A stretch of DNA of 64,000 nt, from assembly GCA_024330185.1 (NCBI GenBank), contig JANDLV010000003.1:62001-126000 (forward strand). Reading direction: 5' to 3'. Positions 27,240 through 34,916 of the stretch are shown here, piece after piece. The notes beneath the pieces were generated by a model that was given only the letters and a program-made list of their open reading frames with translations, made no database searches and was not told the DNA's origin. Origin of the DNA: Candidatus Siliceabacter maunaloa. Its GTDB lineage: Bacteria > Actinomycetota > Thermoleophilia > Solirubrobacterales > Solirubrobacteraceae. Made by a program: the position numbers and the translations under genes. The stretch's first letter is position 1. Every line of letters begins with the position of its first letter.

Positions 27240-28441
27240 GGATCGGCCTCCACGGCGACGCCCTCCTCGAGCGGCAGCCAGAAGCGCACTCGCGTCCCGC
27301 TGTCCGCGTCCTCCAGCCAGATCCGCCCGCCGTGGGCCTCGACGATGGCGCGGGAGATCGCGAGGCCCAGCCCGGCTCCCGCACGGGTGCGAGCGGCCTC
27401 GGCGCCGCCGCGGTACGAGGGCTCGAACACGTGACCACGGTCGGCCTCGCCGATGCCGGGGCCGGTGTCGGCCACCTCGATGTGCAGCCCCCTGGGAGCC
27501 GCCTCGGCCAGCACGGTCACCGAGCCGTCGGGAGGCGTGTGGCGGATCGCGTTCTGAAGCAGGTTGAACAGCACCCGCTGGAGCTTCTCCGGGTTCGCGC
27601 GGGCCGGCTCCAGGGCCGGGGGCACCAGCATGCGCACCTGCACGCCCTCTGCCTCGGCATTGGGGCGCATCGCCTCGACCGTCTCGGCCACCAGGTCCTC
27701 CACGCACACCTGCTGCAGCGTCCAGCGAATCTCGCCGGCCTCCAGGCGCGACAGCTCGAACAGGTCCTCGATGAGGTTCGAGAGGGCGCGGATATGAGTG
27801 CCCATCTGGCCCAGGTACCGGCGCCGCGTGGCGGCGTCCACGATGTCGTCGTCGACGGCCTCGACCAGCAGCTGCAGGGAGGTGATCGGCGTGCGCAGGT
27901 CGTGGGAGACCGCGGCCACGAGGTCGCGCCTGGCTCCCTCGGTGCGCCCGAGCCTGTCGATCGTCGCGTTGGCCGCCGCGGCCAGCTCGGCCAGCTCGTC
28001 GGCCGACCCTGTGGCCGCGGAGGGCTCGCGCGAGCCCTCGCCGACGGCCGCCAGCGTATGGCGCAGCCCGTCGATGTCGCGCATGACCCCGCCGGCGAAG
28101 AGCTGCGCGGCGCGCACCGCCACCACGCCGGCCAGCACCGTGATCACCAGCACGATGGCCGCGTCGTGGGCGGAGACGAACATGAGCAGCGCGCCGGCGA
28201 CCATCGCGACCAGCAGCTGGCCGATCACGATCGCCACCGCGAAGGCGAACTGCCGACGCAGCGGGCCCAGGCGCTCGCGGCGGCGGACGAGGGCGTGCGC
28301 CGCCAGCAGGGAGGCGCAGCCCAGCGTGAGCAGCATCGCCCAGGTGACGAGGCCGTCCTGGACGCTGAACAGGACGGCCACCACGCCGGCCAGGGCGGTG
28401 GCGACGGCCGCCACGAGCAGGAGAGACCGCAGGACGCTCAC
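27215..28441 (-). CDS. Membrane sensor histidine kinase
   Basis: A 408-residue kinase. The N-terminus has about four to five membrane helices and no large extracellular sensor (LRSLLLVAAVATALAGVVAV; LLVAMVAGALLMFV). A HAMP-like stretch follows, then the H-box VAAVSHDLRTPITSLQLLVE, N-box FNLLQNAIRHTPPDGSVTV, G1 VADTGPGI and G2 GAGLGLAISRAIVEAHGG. The GTG start overlaps the response-regulator stop (GTGA), so the two form a pair. The signal may be membrane state. Confidence 0.93.
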   Translation of the reverse strand: MSVLRSLLLVAAVATALAGVVAVLFSVQDGLVTWAMLLTLGCASLLAAHALVRRRERLGPLRRQFAFAVAIVIGQLLVAMVAGALLMFVSAHDAAIVLVITVLAGVVAVRAAQLFAGGVMRDIDGLRHTLAAVGEGSREPSAATGSADELAELAAAANATIDRLGRTEGARRDLVAAVSHDLRTPITSLQLLVEAVDDDIVDAATRRRYLGQMGTHIRALSNLIEDLFELSRLEAGEIRWTLQQVCVEDLVAETVEAMRPNAEAEGVQVRMLVPPALEPARANPEKLQRVLFNLLQNAIRHTPPDGSVTVLAEAAPRGLHIEVADTGPGIGEADRGHVFEPSYRGGAEAARTRAGAGLGLAISRAIVEAHGGRIWLEDADSGTRVRFWLPLEEGVAVEADPYRPVSVS

Positions 28442-29160
28442 GGCTGGAAGCGGTATCCGACGCCCCACACGGTCTGCAGGTGCTCGGGCCGGCCGGGGTC
28501 GGCCTCGATCTTGGCGCGCAGGCGGCGGACGTGCACCGTGACCGTGGACGTGTCGGTGTAGAACGCGTACTGCCACACGAGGTCCATGAGCTGGTCGCGC
28601 GAGAAGACCTGGCCGGGGTGGCGCGCGAGGAACAGCAGCAGGTCGAACTCCCGCTGGGTGAGGGCGGCCTCCTCGCCGCGCACGAACGCGCGCCGGGCCG
28701 CCGGCTCGACGCGCACGGCGCCGACCTCGATCACCTCCTCGGCGTCGGGCGCCGGATGGGCACGGCGAAGCACGGCGTCGACGCGTGCGACCACCTCGGC
28801 CGGGGAGAACGGCTTGACGACGTAGTCGTCGGCGCCCAGGCGGAGTCCTACGACGCGATCGGACTCCTCGCCGCGGGCGGTGAGCAGGATGATCGGCAGG
28901 CGCGTGTGCGCGCTGGGGTTGGAGGGCCCGCGCAAGCGGCGCATGACCTCCAGGCCGTCGATCCCAGGGAGCATCAGGTCGAGCAGGACGAGGTCGGGGC
29001 GTCGCTGGAACGCCAGCGCCACCGCCTCCTCGCCGTCGGCGGCGATGCGCGTCTCGTAGCCTGCCCGCCTCAGGTAGCGGGAGAGCACGTCGGTGATCGT
29101 CGGCTCGTCGTCGACGAGCAGCAACGACGCGCGCACGTGCCCATCGGCGTTGGTGGCCAT
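28438..29160 (-). CDS. OmpR/PhoB-type response regulator
   Basis: A 240-residue two-domain regulator. The receiver starts LLLVDDEPTITDVLSRYLRRAGYE with phospho-Asp in LVLLDLMLPGIDGLEVM and the conserved Lys in YVVKPFSPAEVVARV. The C-terminal winged helix has ALTQREFDLLLFLARHPGQ, SRDQLMDLVWQY and TSTVTVHVRRLRAKIE. It is the cognate partner of the overlapping kinase gene. Its targets are unknown; no direct-repeat binding site is obvious in the 100-base spacer upstream. Confidence 0.95.
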   Translation of the reverse strand: MATNADGHVRASLLLVDDEPTITDVLSRYLRRAGYETRIAADGEEAVALAFQRRPDLVLLDLMLPGIDGLEVMRRLRGPSNPSAHTRLPIILLTARGEESDRVVGLRLGADDYVVKPFSPAEVVARVDAVLRRAHPAPDAEEVIEVGAVRVEPAARRAFVRGEEAALTQREFDLLLFLARHPGQVFSRDQLMDLVWQYAFYTDTSTVTVHVRRLRAKIEADPGRPEHLQTVWGVGYRFQP

Positions 29161-29261
29161 GGCACATCGTCCTGCGCCCGATGCCCCGGGCGCAAGGGGG
29201 ACGGCGAACGTTCACCACCCCGTAAGACGGGGATCGACCCCCGGTGGGGCTCAGCGATCCG

Positions 29262-30023
29262 TCACAGCTCGCCTGTCGGGACCGAGAAGCGGACGCTCGT
29301 CCCGCGTGGCTGGGGCGCAATCCACACGCGCCCGCCGTGAAACTCGACGATCGAGCGTGCGATCAGGAGCCCGAGACCACGCCGTCCGTCGCCGGCATGC
29401 GCAGGCCGATGCTCCGCCTGGACGCGTTCTGCCGTCGAGGCGGGCAAGCCGGGTCCGCTGTCGTCCACCTGGACCTCTATCTCGCCGGCCCGGGCGACCG
29501 CGCCGAGGACGACGACGCCCTTGCGAGGGCTGTGGCGGATCGCGTTGTCGACCAGGTTCAGGATGACGCGGGAGATCTGCTCGGGTTGGCACGCCACAGG
29601 CGGCAGCTCGTCCTGGACGCAGACGCGGATCTCGACCTCCTTTGCGCGCGCGGCTTCGTGCATCGCGTGCGACCAGCGCTCGAGCAGGACCCCGAGGTCG
29701 GTCGGCCGCAGCGTCGGGCCGACCTGCGTGGACACCGGCTCGAGCGTGTCCGGAGGCTCCTCGAGCAGGTCGGTAAGGAAGGTCACATGGGTCTTCATGC
29801 GGGCGAGATACGACGGATCGGCGAGGTCGAAGACGCCGTCGCTCATGCCCTCGATGAGCAGCCGTAGGGCCGTCACCGACACGCGAATGTCGTGCGACAG
29901 GCCGAGGGCGCCCCCATGAGCCGCCTTGCGGCGCGGGCGGGCTTCCCGGCCGGCGCCCTCGCGGGCCGGCCGGTCGAAGACGGTACCCGGCGGCGACTTC
30001 GCCACCTCGTCGATTACGATCAT
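29262..30023 (-). CDS. Soluble orphan histidine kinase, no sensor domain
   Basis: A 253-residue kinase-like protein. After about 48 residues without a membrane helix or known sensor comes the H-box LSHDIRVSVTALRLLIEGM, then ILNLVDNAIRHSPRKG (N-box), VDDSGPGLPAST (G1) and RRGLGLLIARSIVEFHGGR (G2). The H-box has D-I-R-V-S in place of the usual D/E-L-R-T-P, a loss of the conserved proline. The gene is close to the two-component pair but not overlapped, and no receiver follows. It may be a truncated or cytosolic kinase that feeds the neighbouring regulator (inference). Confidence 0.8.
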   Translation of the reverse strand: MIVIDEVAKSPPGTVFDRPAREGAGREARPRRKAAHGGALGLSHDIRVSVTALRLLIEGMSDGVFDLADPSYLARMKTHVTFLTDLLEEPPDTLEPVSTQVGPTLRPTDLGVLLERWSHAMHEAARAKEVEIRVCVQDELPPVACQPEQISRVILNLVDNAIRHSPRKGVVVLGAVARAGEIEVQVDDSGPGLPASTAERVQAEHRPAHAGDGRRGLGLLIARSIVEFHGGRVWIAPQPRGTSVRFSVPTGEL

Positions 30024-30093
30024 CGCAGCCGATCATCGCCGAGGCGACGGTGCCCCGCCAGTCACGAACCGTTGTCGTCGGGCGTAAGGAACG

Positions 30094-30396
30094 CTAAGCG
30101 TCGTGACTGTCATGCCGACCGTCGCGCTGCCACGGCCATCGACCTGAGATCTCCAGCTCGAGCGCGAAGCTCAGGAAGGTCCGGATGAAGACGATGATGG
30201 CGAGCACGCCGGCCCCGGCAAAGGTGGGGTCGACCGCGACCGTGCGGATGATGTCGGCGGCAACGAGGAACTCCAGCCCGAGGAGGATCGCCCGGCCGAT
30301 CCCCTGCCGGTACTTCCCGAAGGCATCGTCCACCCCGCGGTTGCGCGTAGCCAGGACGATCGTGGCGACCAGGATGCCGATGACGATCGTCGCCAC
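30094..30396 (-). CDS. DUF1622 family membrane protein (5' end uncertain)
   Basis: A small three-helix membrane protein with the DUF1622 core: FGKYRQGIGRAILLGLEFLVAADII, then VLAIIVFIRTFLSFALELEI. The GTG at 30396 cuts into helix 1; coding-like sequence (FTSVIETAGKAIDVLG) continues upstream to an in-frame stop, with only an ATA at 30462 where a start should be. Either the start is unusual or the ATG was lost. The function is unknown in the family. Its 3' tail is partly duplicated at 30990-31032. Confidence 0.8.
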   Translation of the reverse strand: MATIVIGILVATIVLATRNRGVDDAFGKYRQGIGRAILLGLEFLVAADIIRTVAVDPTFAGAGVLAIIVFIRTFLSFALELEISGRWPWQRDGRHDSHDA

Positions 30397-30559
30397 GCCG
30401 AGGACGTCGATCGCCTTTCCCGCCGTCTCGATGACGCTGGTGAATGTGTCGCTGTCGCTTATGGGCCGCGCTGACTACCGTCGCGAGCTGACAGAAGCGT
30501 GAACGCGCCCCGCCAGGACCCCGTCCCGCCCGCATGACACGGCGGGCTATCATCCGTCC

Positions 30560-30952
30560 ATGCTGACGCGCGGCCCGGTATCTCCGGCCCTCCACGGCGT
30601 GCTCGACTACGTACTCGGAGCTGTGCTGGTATTGGCCCCCTTCGTTCTCGGATTCGATAACGACACGGCCACTGTCGTGTCCGTCGTGGCAGGAATTGCC
30701 GAGCTCGGGGTCGCCTCGTGCACGGCGTGGTCGCGGGGCATCGTGAAGCTCATCCCGCCCCCGGTTCACGGGGTGATCGATTATGTCTTCACCGTGGCGC
30801 TGATCGCGGCACCGTTCGTCTTCGCCTTCTCCGACGACAGCGCGGCGACCATCTTCTTTCTCGTCGTCGGGATCGGCGGCGTACTGCTGGTCCTCGCGAC
30901 TCGATTCGTCGCGGACGACACGCGAGGCGCCGGAACCGCGGCCGCGCGCTGA
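30560..30952 (+). CDS. SPW-repeat-like four-helix membrane protein
   Basis: A 130-residue protein made of two similar halves: residues 8-47 (ALHGVLDYVLGAVLVLAPFV) and 68-107 (PVHGVIDYVFTVALIAAPFV), each with an HGVxDYV helix and a second helix. This is an internal duplication like that of SPW-repeat membrane proteins. Location is the inner membrane; the role is unknown. The Ser/Pro/Trp motif itself is replaced by P-x-HGV, so membership is by pattern. No overlap with neighbours. Confidence 0.75.
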   Translation: MLTRGPVSPALHGVLDYVLGAVLVLAPFVLGFDNDTATVVSVVAGIAELGVASCTAWSRGIVKLIPPPVHGVIDYVFTVALIAAPFVFAFSDDSAATIFFLVVGIGGVLLVLATRFVADDTRGAGTAAAR

Positions 30953-30989
30953 CGATCTCCCTCCCCCGTTAGCCGAGATCCGACGAGGA

Positions 30990-31064
30990 GTCGCGCTGCC
31001 ACGGCCACCGACCCGAGAACCTCCAGCTCGAGAGCAGAGCACTGACAGAAGCGTGAACGCGCCC
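30990..31064. pseudogene. Remnant of a second DUF1622 gene end plus flank, with internal deletion
   Basis: Bases 30990-31032 match the DUF1622 3' end at 30121-30163 with a one-base frameshift. They are followed almost directly by CTGACAGAAGCGTGAACGCG at 31042, which in the intact copy lies past the other end of the gene at 30488. So this is a second copy from which nearly the whole gene was deleted. No product is expected. Confidence 0.65.
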
Positions 31065-31149
31065 TTCCGGTCACCGGCCGAGCCGCCCGAGGGGGAGCGT
31101 CCCGTGCTAGCCCGGGCCCCTCCCGACCGCCCGCATCCCCCCGGCGGCG

Positions 31150-32133
31150 ATGCTGGATCTCAAGCGGTTGGCGGTCCTGTGCGAGGTGGGCGCCCGCGGC
31201 AGCCTGGCGGCTGCAGCGAAGGCGCTGAGCTACACGCCCTCGGCCGTGTCCCAGCAGATGACGGCGCTGTCGCGTGACATCGGCGTGGCGCTGTTCGAGC
31301 GCACGCCGCGCGGCATGCGGCTGACCGACTCGGCACACGCCCTCATCGCTCATTGCGAGGCGGTGTTCGACCGCCTCGCCCAGGCGCAGGCCGAGCTGGA
31401 GGCGATCGCCGGCGGCGTGGCCGGCCGGGTGCGACTGGGCTCGTTCCCCACGGCAACCGTCGCGTTCACCGCCGAGGCGATCGAGCGCTTCCGTGGGCTT
31501 CACCCGGGGGTCGATCTGCGCTTCGCCGACGGTGAGCCCTACGAGAGCGTGGTCCGCCTCAAGGAGCGCGAGCTCGACATCGCGGTGATCTTCGACTTCG
31601 ACCACTGGACGGCGGCCACCGACTACGACGGCGCAAGCGTGTGCGCCGACTGCGACATCGAGTGCGTCGAGCTCTTCGACGACCCGTTCCACGTCGTCAT
31701 GCCACGCGACCATCCACTGGCCCGCCGCGAGCAGGTCGAGCTCCCCGACCTTGCTGACGAGCGGGTGCTCGGCGCACCGTCGTCGTGCTCGCCCTGGGGG
31801 GCGGACCTCCAGCGTCTCTGCCTGGCGGCGGGGTTCCAGCCCTCGTTCGAGTCGTGCTACCGCACGGCCGACTTCGCCGCGCTCCAGGCGATCGTCGCAA
31901 CGGGCCGGGGCATCACGCTCGTGCCCGGGCTCGCCTTGATATCAGCGCACCCCGGCACCGTCGTGCGGCCGTTGCGCGGTGGCGGGCTCGTGCGCCACGT
32001 CCGTCTCGCAACCCTCGCCGGGGTCGCCCACTCACCGGTCGTGGACGCGATGGCAAAGGTGCTCCTCGAGACCGCCCGGGCTCAGGTGGCTGGATCGCAT
32101 GCGCACCCGAGCTCAAATCTGACGGTTTCGTGA
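31150..32133 (+). CDS. LysR-family transcriptional regulator
   Basis: A 327-residue LysR regulator. The N-terminal helix-turn-helix is RLAVLCEVGARGSLAAAAKA, then LSYTPSAVSQQMTALSRDIG. A linker helix and a two-lobed effector domain (VRLGSFPTATVAFTAEAIERF; ELDIAVIFDFDHW; TGRGITLVPGLAL) follow. The effector is unknown. No divergent metabolic gene sits next to it, so its target is not given by context; the nearest downstream genes are a small membrane protein and a patatin. Confidence 0.93.
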   Translation: MLDLKRLAVLCEVGARGSLAAAAKALSYTPSAVSQQMTALSRDIGVALFERTPRGMRLTDSAHALIAHCEAVFDRLAQAQAELEAIAGGVAGRVRLGSFPTATVAFTAEAIERFRGLHPGVDLRFADGEPYESVVRLKERELDIAVIFDFDHWTAATDYDGASVCADCDIECVELFDDPFHVVMPRDHPLARREQVELPDLADERVLGAPSSCSPWGADLQRLCLAAGFQPSFESCYRTADFAALQAIVATGRGITLVPGLALISAHPGTVVRPLRGGGLVRHVRLATLAGVAHSPVVDAMAKVLLETARAQVAGSHAHPSSNLTVS

Positions 32134-32169
32134 ACACGTCTGCACGCCAGGATGTGATTGACCTATGCC

Positions 32170-32175
32170 GGGTAG
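32170..32175 (+). promoter_or_regulatory. GGGTAG box upstream of the small membrane protein
   Basis: GGGTAG lies 10 bases before the ATG at 32186. It is either a -10 box for a nearly leaderless mRNA, as at 20826, or part of a GTAGGTGA ribosome site. Confidence 0.3.
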
Positions 32176-32185
32176 GTGACCACGC

Positions 32186-32605
32186 ATGATCAAGGGAGCC
32201 CTTGCCGGGTTGATCGGAGTTGCGGCGATGACCGCGGCTCAGACAGCGGAGATGCGCATCACCGGTCGGCGGCCGTCGCTGGTGCCCGGCCAAGTCGCCT
32301 CGAAGCTACTGGGTCTGGAACCCGAGGACGACGAGGCCCTCGCGCGCATCTCGACACGCATGCACTGGGCCCACGGGGTGACCATGGGCACGGTTCGCGC
32401 GGCGATCGGCCGCTCCGGCATCGACGGTCCGGCGGCCGCGGCGGCTCACTTCGCCCTGATGTGGACCGGCGACGCGATGCTCTACAAGCTGCTGGGGATC
32501 GCGCCCTGGCCCTGGAGCTGGAGCCTCGAGGAGCTGGCCCCCGACGTCCTGCACAAGGGTCTGTACGCCGTGACGACCAGCGCGGCCTACGACGCCCTGA
32601 ACTGA
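32186..32605 (+). CDS. Small membrane-associated hypothetical protein
   Basis: A 139-residue protein. The N-terminus (MIKGALAGLIGVAAMTAAQTAEM) and a later helix (AAAAAHFALMWTGDAMLYKLLGI) look membrane-embedded, and the layout resembles small proteins of the DUF1440/DUF6789 kind with a Gly-rich first helix. No catalytic motif is seen. It ends one base into the patatin reading region, so the two are likely co-translated. Function not recognised. Confidence 0.7.
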   Translation: MIKGALAGLIGVAAMTAAQTAEMRITGRRPSLVPGQVASKLLGLEPEDDEALARISTRMHWAHGVTMGTVRAAIGRSGIDGPAAAAAHFALMWTGDAMLYKLLGIAPWPWSWSLEELAPDVLHKGLYAVTTSAAYDALN

Positions 32606-33834
32606 TCGACCCTCCGCCGTCGCACCACCAAGCCGGAGATGGGCAGGGGCGGTCCAAGGGACGGATCGCTCTGGTGCTCGCGGGCGGGGGCGCGCGGGGC
32701 GCTTACGAGATGGGTGTGCTGTCGATGCTGGCGCCGGTCCTGGAGGAGCAGGGCGAGCGGGTGGAGATCATCGTCGGCACCAGCGCCGGTGGGCTCAACG
32801 CCGCCTATCTGGCCGCAAACGCGCACCTGCCACTCAGCGAGGCGGCCGCGGGCGGCATGGAGGTGTGGCGCGGGCTGCGCTATCGCCACGCGATGCGCTC
32901 GCTGCTCTCCCCGGCCTCGCTCAGCCGGCTGGTCCACTTCTTCGCCACCTGCCTGGGCCTTCCCGTCCGCAGGGTGGCGAGCCTGCTGGACACCGCGCCG
33001 CTGCGAAAGACCCTCAACCGACTCATCGACTTCGAGCGCATCGCGGACAACGTCGCCGACCAGGCGTCACCGCTGCGCTCCGTGAGCGTCGTCGCCACGT
33101 CCTACGAGACCGGTCGCAGCATCGTCTTCCACCACGGCGGCGACACGCCTCCTGCCAACGAGGAGCGGGCGATCGACTACGTGGCGACTCATCTCGACGA
33201 AGCCCACGTGCGCGCGTCCGCCGCGATCCCGGTGATCTTCCCCGGCGTCGAGGTCACCGGGCCTTCGTCCTGGTGGGGCTGGTACGGAGACGGCGGGGCG
33301 CGGCTGAACGCCCCGCTGAACCCCGCGCTCGCGCTCGGCGCCGAACGGGTCATCGTGATCGGCCTGAACTCCTCGGTCGCCGCCAAGGACCTCTCGGTGA
33401 CGACTCGGCCCGACCTCTTCGACGGCGCGTCGTCGCTGCTGAGCGTGCTCGCCGACCAGCTCACGGCAGACGTCGCCACGCTGACCACCATCAACGAGGC
33501 GGTCGAGCACGGCAACGAGGGGGCGGGTTCCAGGATCCCCTACATCTTCGTCGTCCCGTCCGATCGCCTGAAGATCGGCCGCATCGCCATCGACGTCTAC
33601 CAGCGCCACTACAAGAGCATCCGAGCCATCCTGCGCTCGCCCAACCTGGCGCTGCTGGGGCGCATCACCGACGCGGCGCGCAACCCGAGGCACGGCGAGC
33701 TGTACAGCTACCTGTTCCTGGCCAGGGAGTTCATGGACGAGCTGATCGAGCTGGGCCGCACCGACGCGCAACGCTGGCTCGACAGCGAGCACGACGAATG
33801 GCCGTGGCGCTTGGGGCGCCCGACCGAGACATGA
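32602..33834 (+). CDS. Patatin-like phospholipase
   Basis: A lipid acyl hydrolase of about 400 residues. Oxyanion-hole motif LAGGGARGAYEMGVL, nucleophile Ser in IVGTSAGGLNAAYL and the Asp of the dyad in WYGDGGARLNAPL are all present. It should cleave acyl chains from phospholipid or glycerolipid. The start is unclear: between the upstream stop and the first motif there is no ATG, and the only in-frame GTG (32674) would remove part of strand 1. The CTG at 32602, overlapping the previous stop, is used here. No signal peptide. Ends 18 bases before an egtB remnant on the other strand. Confidence 0.87.
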   Translation: MIDPPPSHHQAGDGQGRSKGRIALVLAGGGARGAYEMGVLSMLAPVLEEQGERVEIIVGTSAGGLNAAYLAANAHLPLSEAAAGGMEVWRGLRYRHAMRSLLSPASLSRLVHFFATCLGLPVRRVASLLDTAPLRKTLNRLIDFERIADNVADQASPLRSVSVVATSYETGRSIVFHHGGDTPPANEERAIDYVATHLDEAHVRASAAIPVIFPGVEVTGPSSWWGWYGDGGARLNAPLNPALALGAERVIVIGLNSSVAAKDLSVTTRPDLFDGASSLLSVLADQLTADVATLTTINEAVEHGNEGAGSRIPYIFVVPSDRLKIGRIAIDVYQRHYKSIRAILRSPNLALLGRITDAARNPRHGELYSYLFLAREFMDELIELGRTDAQRWLDSEHDEWPWRLGRPTET

Positions 33835-33851
33835 AGCGCCGGGCGGGGTAC

Positions 33852-33959
33852 CTAGGCGGCGATGTGCCCCAGGTCCCAGTTGAGCGGGCTCATGATGGAA
33901 TCGTGGACCGCCTCGAGCTGCGCACGGGAAAGGGGCGACACGAGCTCGAGGGTCTGCCG
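33852..33959 (-). pseudogene. Fragment of egtB (hercynine sulfoxide synthase) N-terminus
   Basis: The last 35 codons before a TAG read like the start of EgtB/DinB-like ergothioneine enzymes: TLELVSPLSRAQLEAVHD then IMSPLNWDLGHIAA, where the His is the first iron ligand. A full EgtB runs for over 400 residues and would go on after HIAA, but a stop follows at once. Upstream sequence in this frame is not EgtB-like. It is the broken end of a lost gene. Confidence 0.7.
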
Positions 33960-34002
33960 GCGCCCCCGGTGAGCAGCGCGCGGCGCCCGTGCGGCGGGTC
34001 GC

Positions 34003-34419
34003 TCATCCGAACCGTCCGCCGGGCCAGGGCACCCCCGCATACCGCTCCAGGACCGGGCCGGCCGGCGGAGCGACGACGCTGAAGACGTCGCTGCGGATGA
34101 CCGTGCCGGGGAACAGCCGCGCGAACGGGTCCTGGTCGAACAGGCGCGGGGACCGCGCGACGGTGATCGCGCCGCCGCAGTACACCTCGTCCAGCGCGAG
34201 GGTGGAGAGACACACCAGCTCGTCGCCGAGCATGGGGATCCACCAGGCCAGCGCGTCGCGCCGCACCTGCTGTACCTCGGGCTGGTCGTACTGGATGCGC
34301 GCCCCCTCGTCGGGCCGTGCGCAGACGTGGACCCAGGCGCCGGGCACCGGGGCGCCCTCGAGGCAGCGGGCATCGATCTGGAAGCACCGGCCCTCCCAGG
34401 TGAACGCAGCCGAGCTCAC
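34003..34419 (-). CDS. Hypothetical protein in the peroxiredoxin operon
   Basis: A 138-residue soluble protein with no domain I recognise. It starts GTG overlapping the peroxiredoxin stop. It has a Trp-rich middle (VRRDALAWWIPMLGDELVC) and ends VLERYAGVPWPGGRFG. The codon pattern is normal for the genome. It is the last intact gene of a three-gene run and is followed by the egtB remnant. Confidence 0.65.
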   Translation of the reverse strand: MSSAAFTWEGRCFQIDARCLEGAPVPGAWVHVCARPDEGARIQYDQPEVQQVRRDALAWWIPMLGDELVCLSTLALDEVYCGGAITVARSPRLFDQDPFARLFPGTVIRSDVFSVVAPPAGPVLERYAGVPWPGGRFG

Positions 34420-34916
34420 GGACCCTCGAAGTCGTCGCGGACGGCCCGCGAGATCGTGCGCATGTTCAGGCGCAGCTCCTGCATCGTCGCCCTCCCCCAG
34501 TACCAGTAGCCGTGATAGACGGCGTGGATCCTCAGATCGGGATGCAGCGTGAACGTCGTCGGGAGGTAGGGGTGGTGCGTGGTGTCGGTTGTCTCCCCGA
34601 GCTCCAGCCTCCCCAGCCAGCGCCGCTCGGCGTCCGAGAGGAACGTGAAGCGTGCGCCGAGCCCCGCGCGAAAAGCCGACTGCACCGCGGGCTCGTCGAC
34701 GCTGACCACGACGATCCGCGTGTAGGCGACCTCGAACTCGTCCTGCAGCCTCGTGAGCTCACGCAGGTAGCGCTGCTCCTTGGGACACCACCACCCCCGC
34801 GAGAAGGCGAGGACGACAGGATCCCCAGCCGCGAGCTCAGACAGCGTGCGCGCACGACCGGTGTGGTCGGGCAGGTCGAGATCGGGGAAGCGCTCCCCGC
34901 GTTGCGGTGTGGTCAT
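34416..34916 (-). CDS. Peroxiredoxin/redoxin-domain protein (AhpC/TSA type)
   Basis: A 166-residue thioredoxin-fold protein. The opening GERFPDLDLPDHTGRARTLSEL and VVLAFSRGWWCPKEQRYLREL place the peroxidatic Cys in GWWCPKEQ. The T-x-x-C of classic peroxiredoxins is changed to GWWC, as in redoxin-family and AhpC-like variants. It has no clear resolving Cys, so a 1-Cys mechanism is likely. It should reduce peroxides in the cytosol. ATG 34916 overlaps the upstream stop (ATGA). Confidence 0.85.
   Translation of the reverse strand: MTTPQRGERFPDLDLPDHTGRARTLSELAAGDPVVLAFSRGWWCPKEQRYLRELTRLQDEFEVAYTRIVVVSVDEPAVQSAFRAGLGARFTFLSDAERRWLGRLELGETTDTTHHPYLPTTFTLHPDLRIHAVYHGYWYWGRATMQELRLNMRTISRAVRDDFEGP

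Noticed and set aside
32176-32600. N-terminal extension of the patatin to 32176
   Set aside because: That stretch is the shadow of the 32186-32605 gene (R/G/D/H-rich) and has no patatin similarity.
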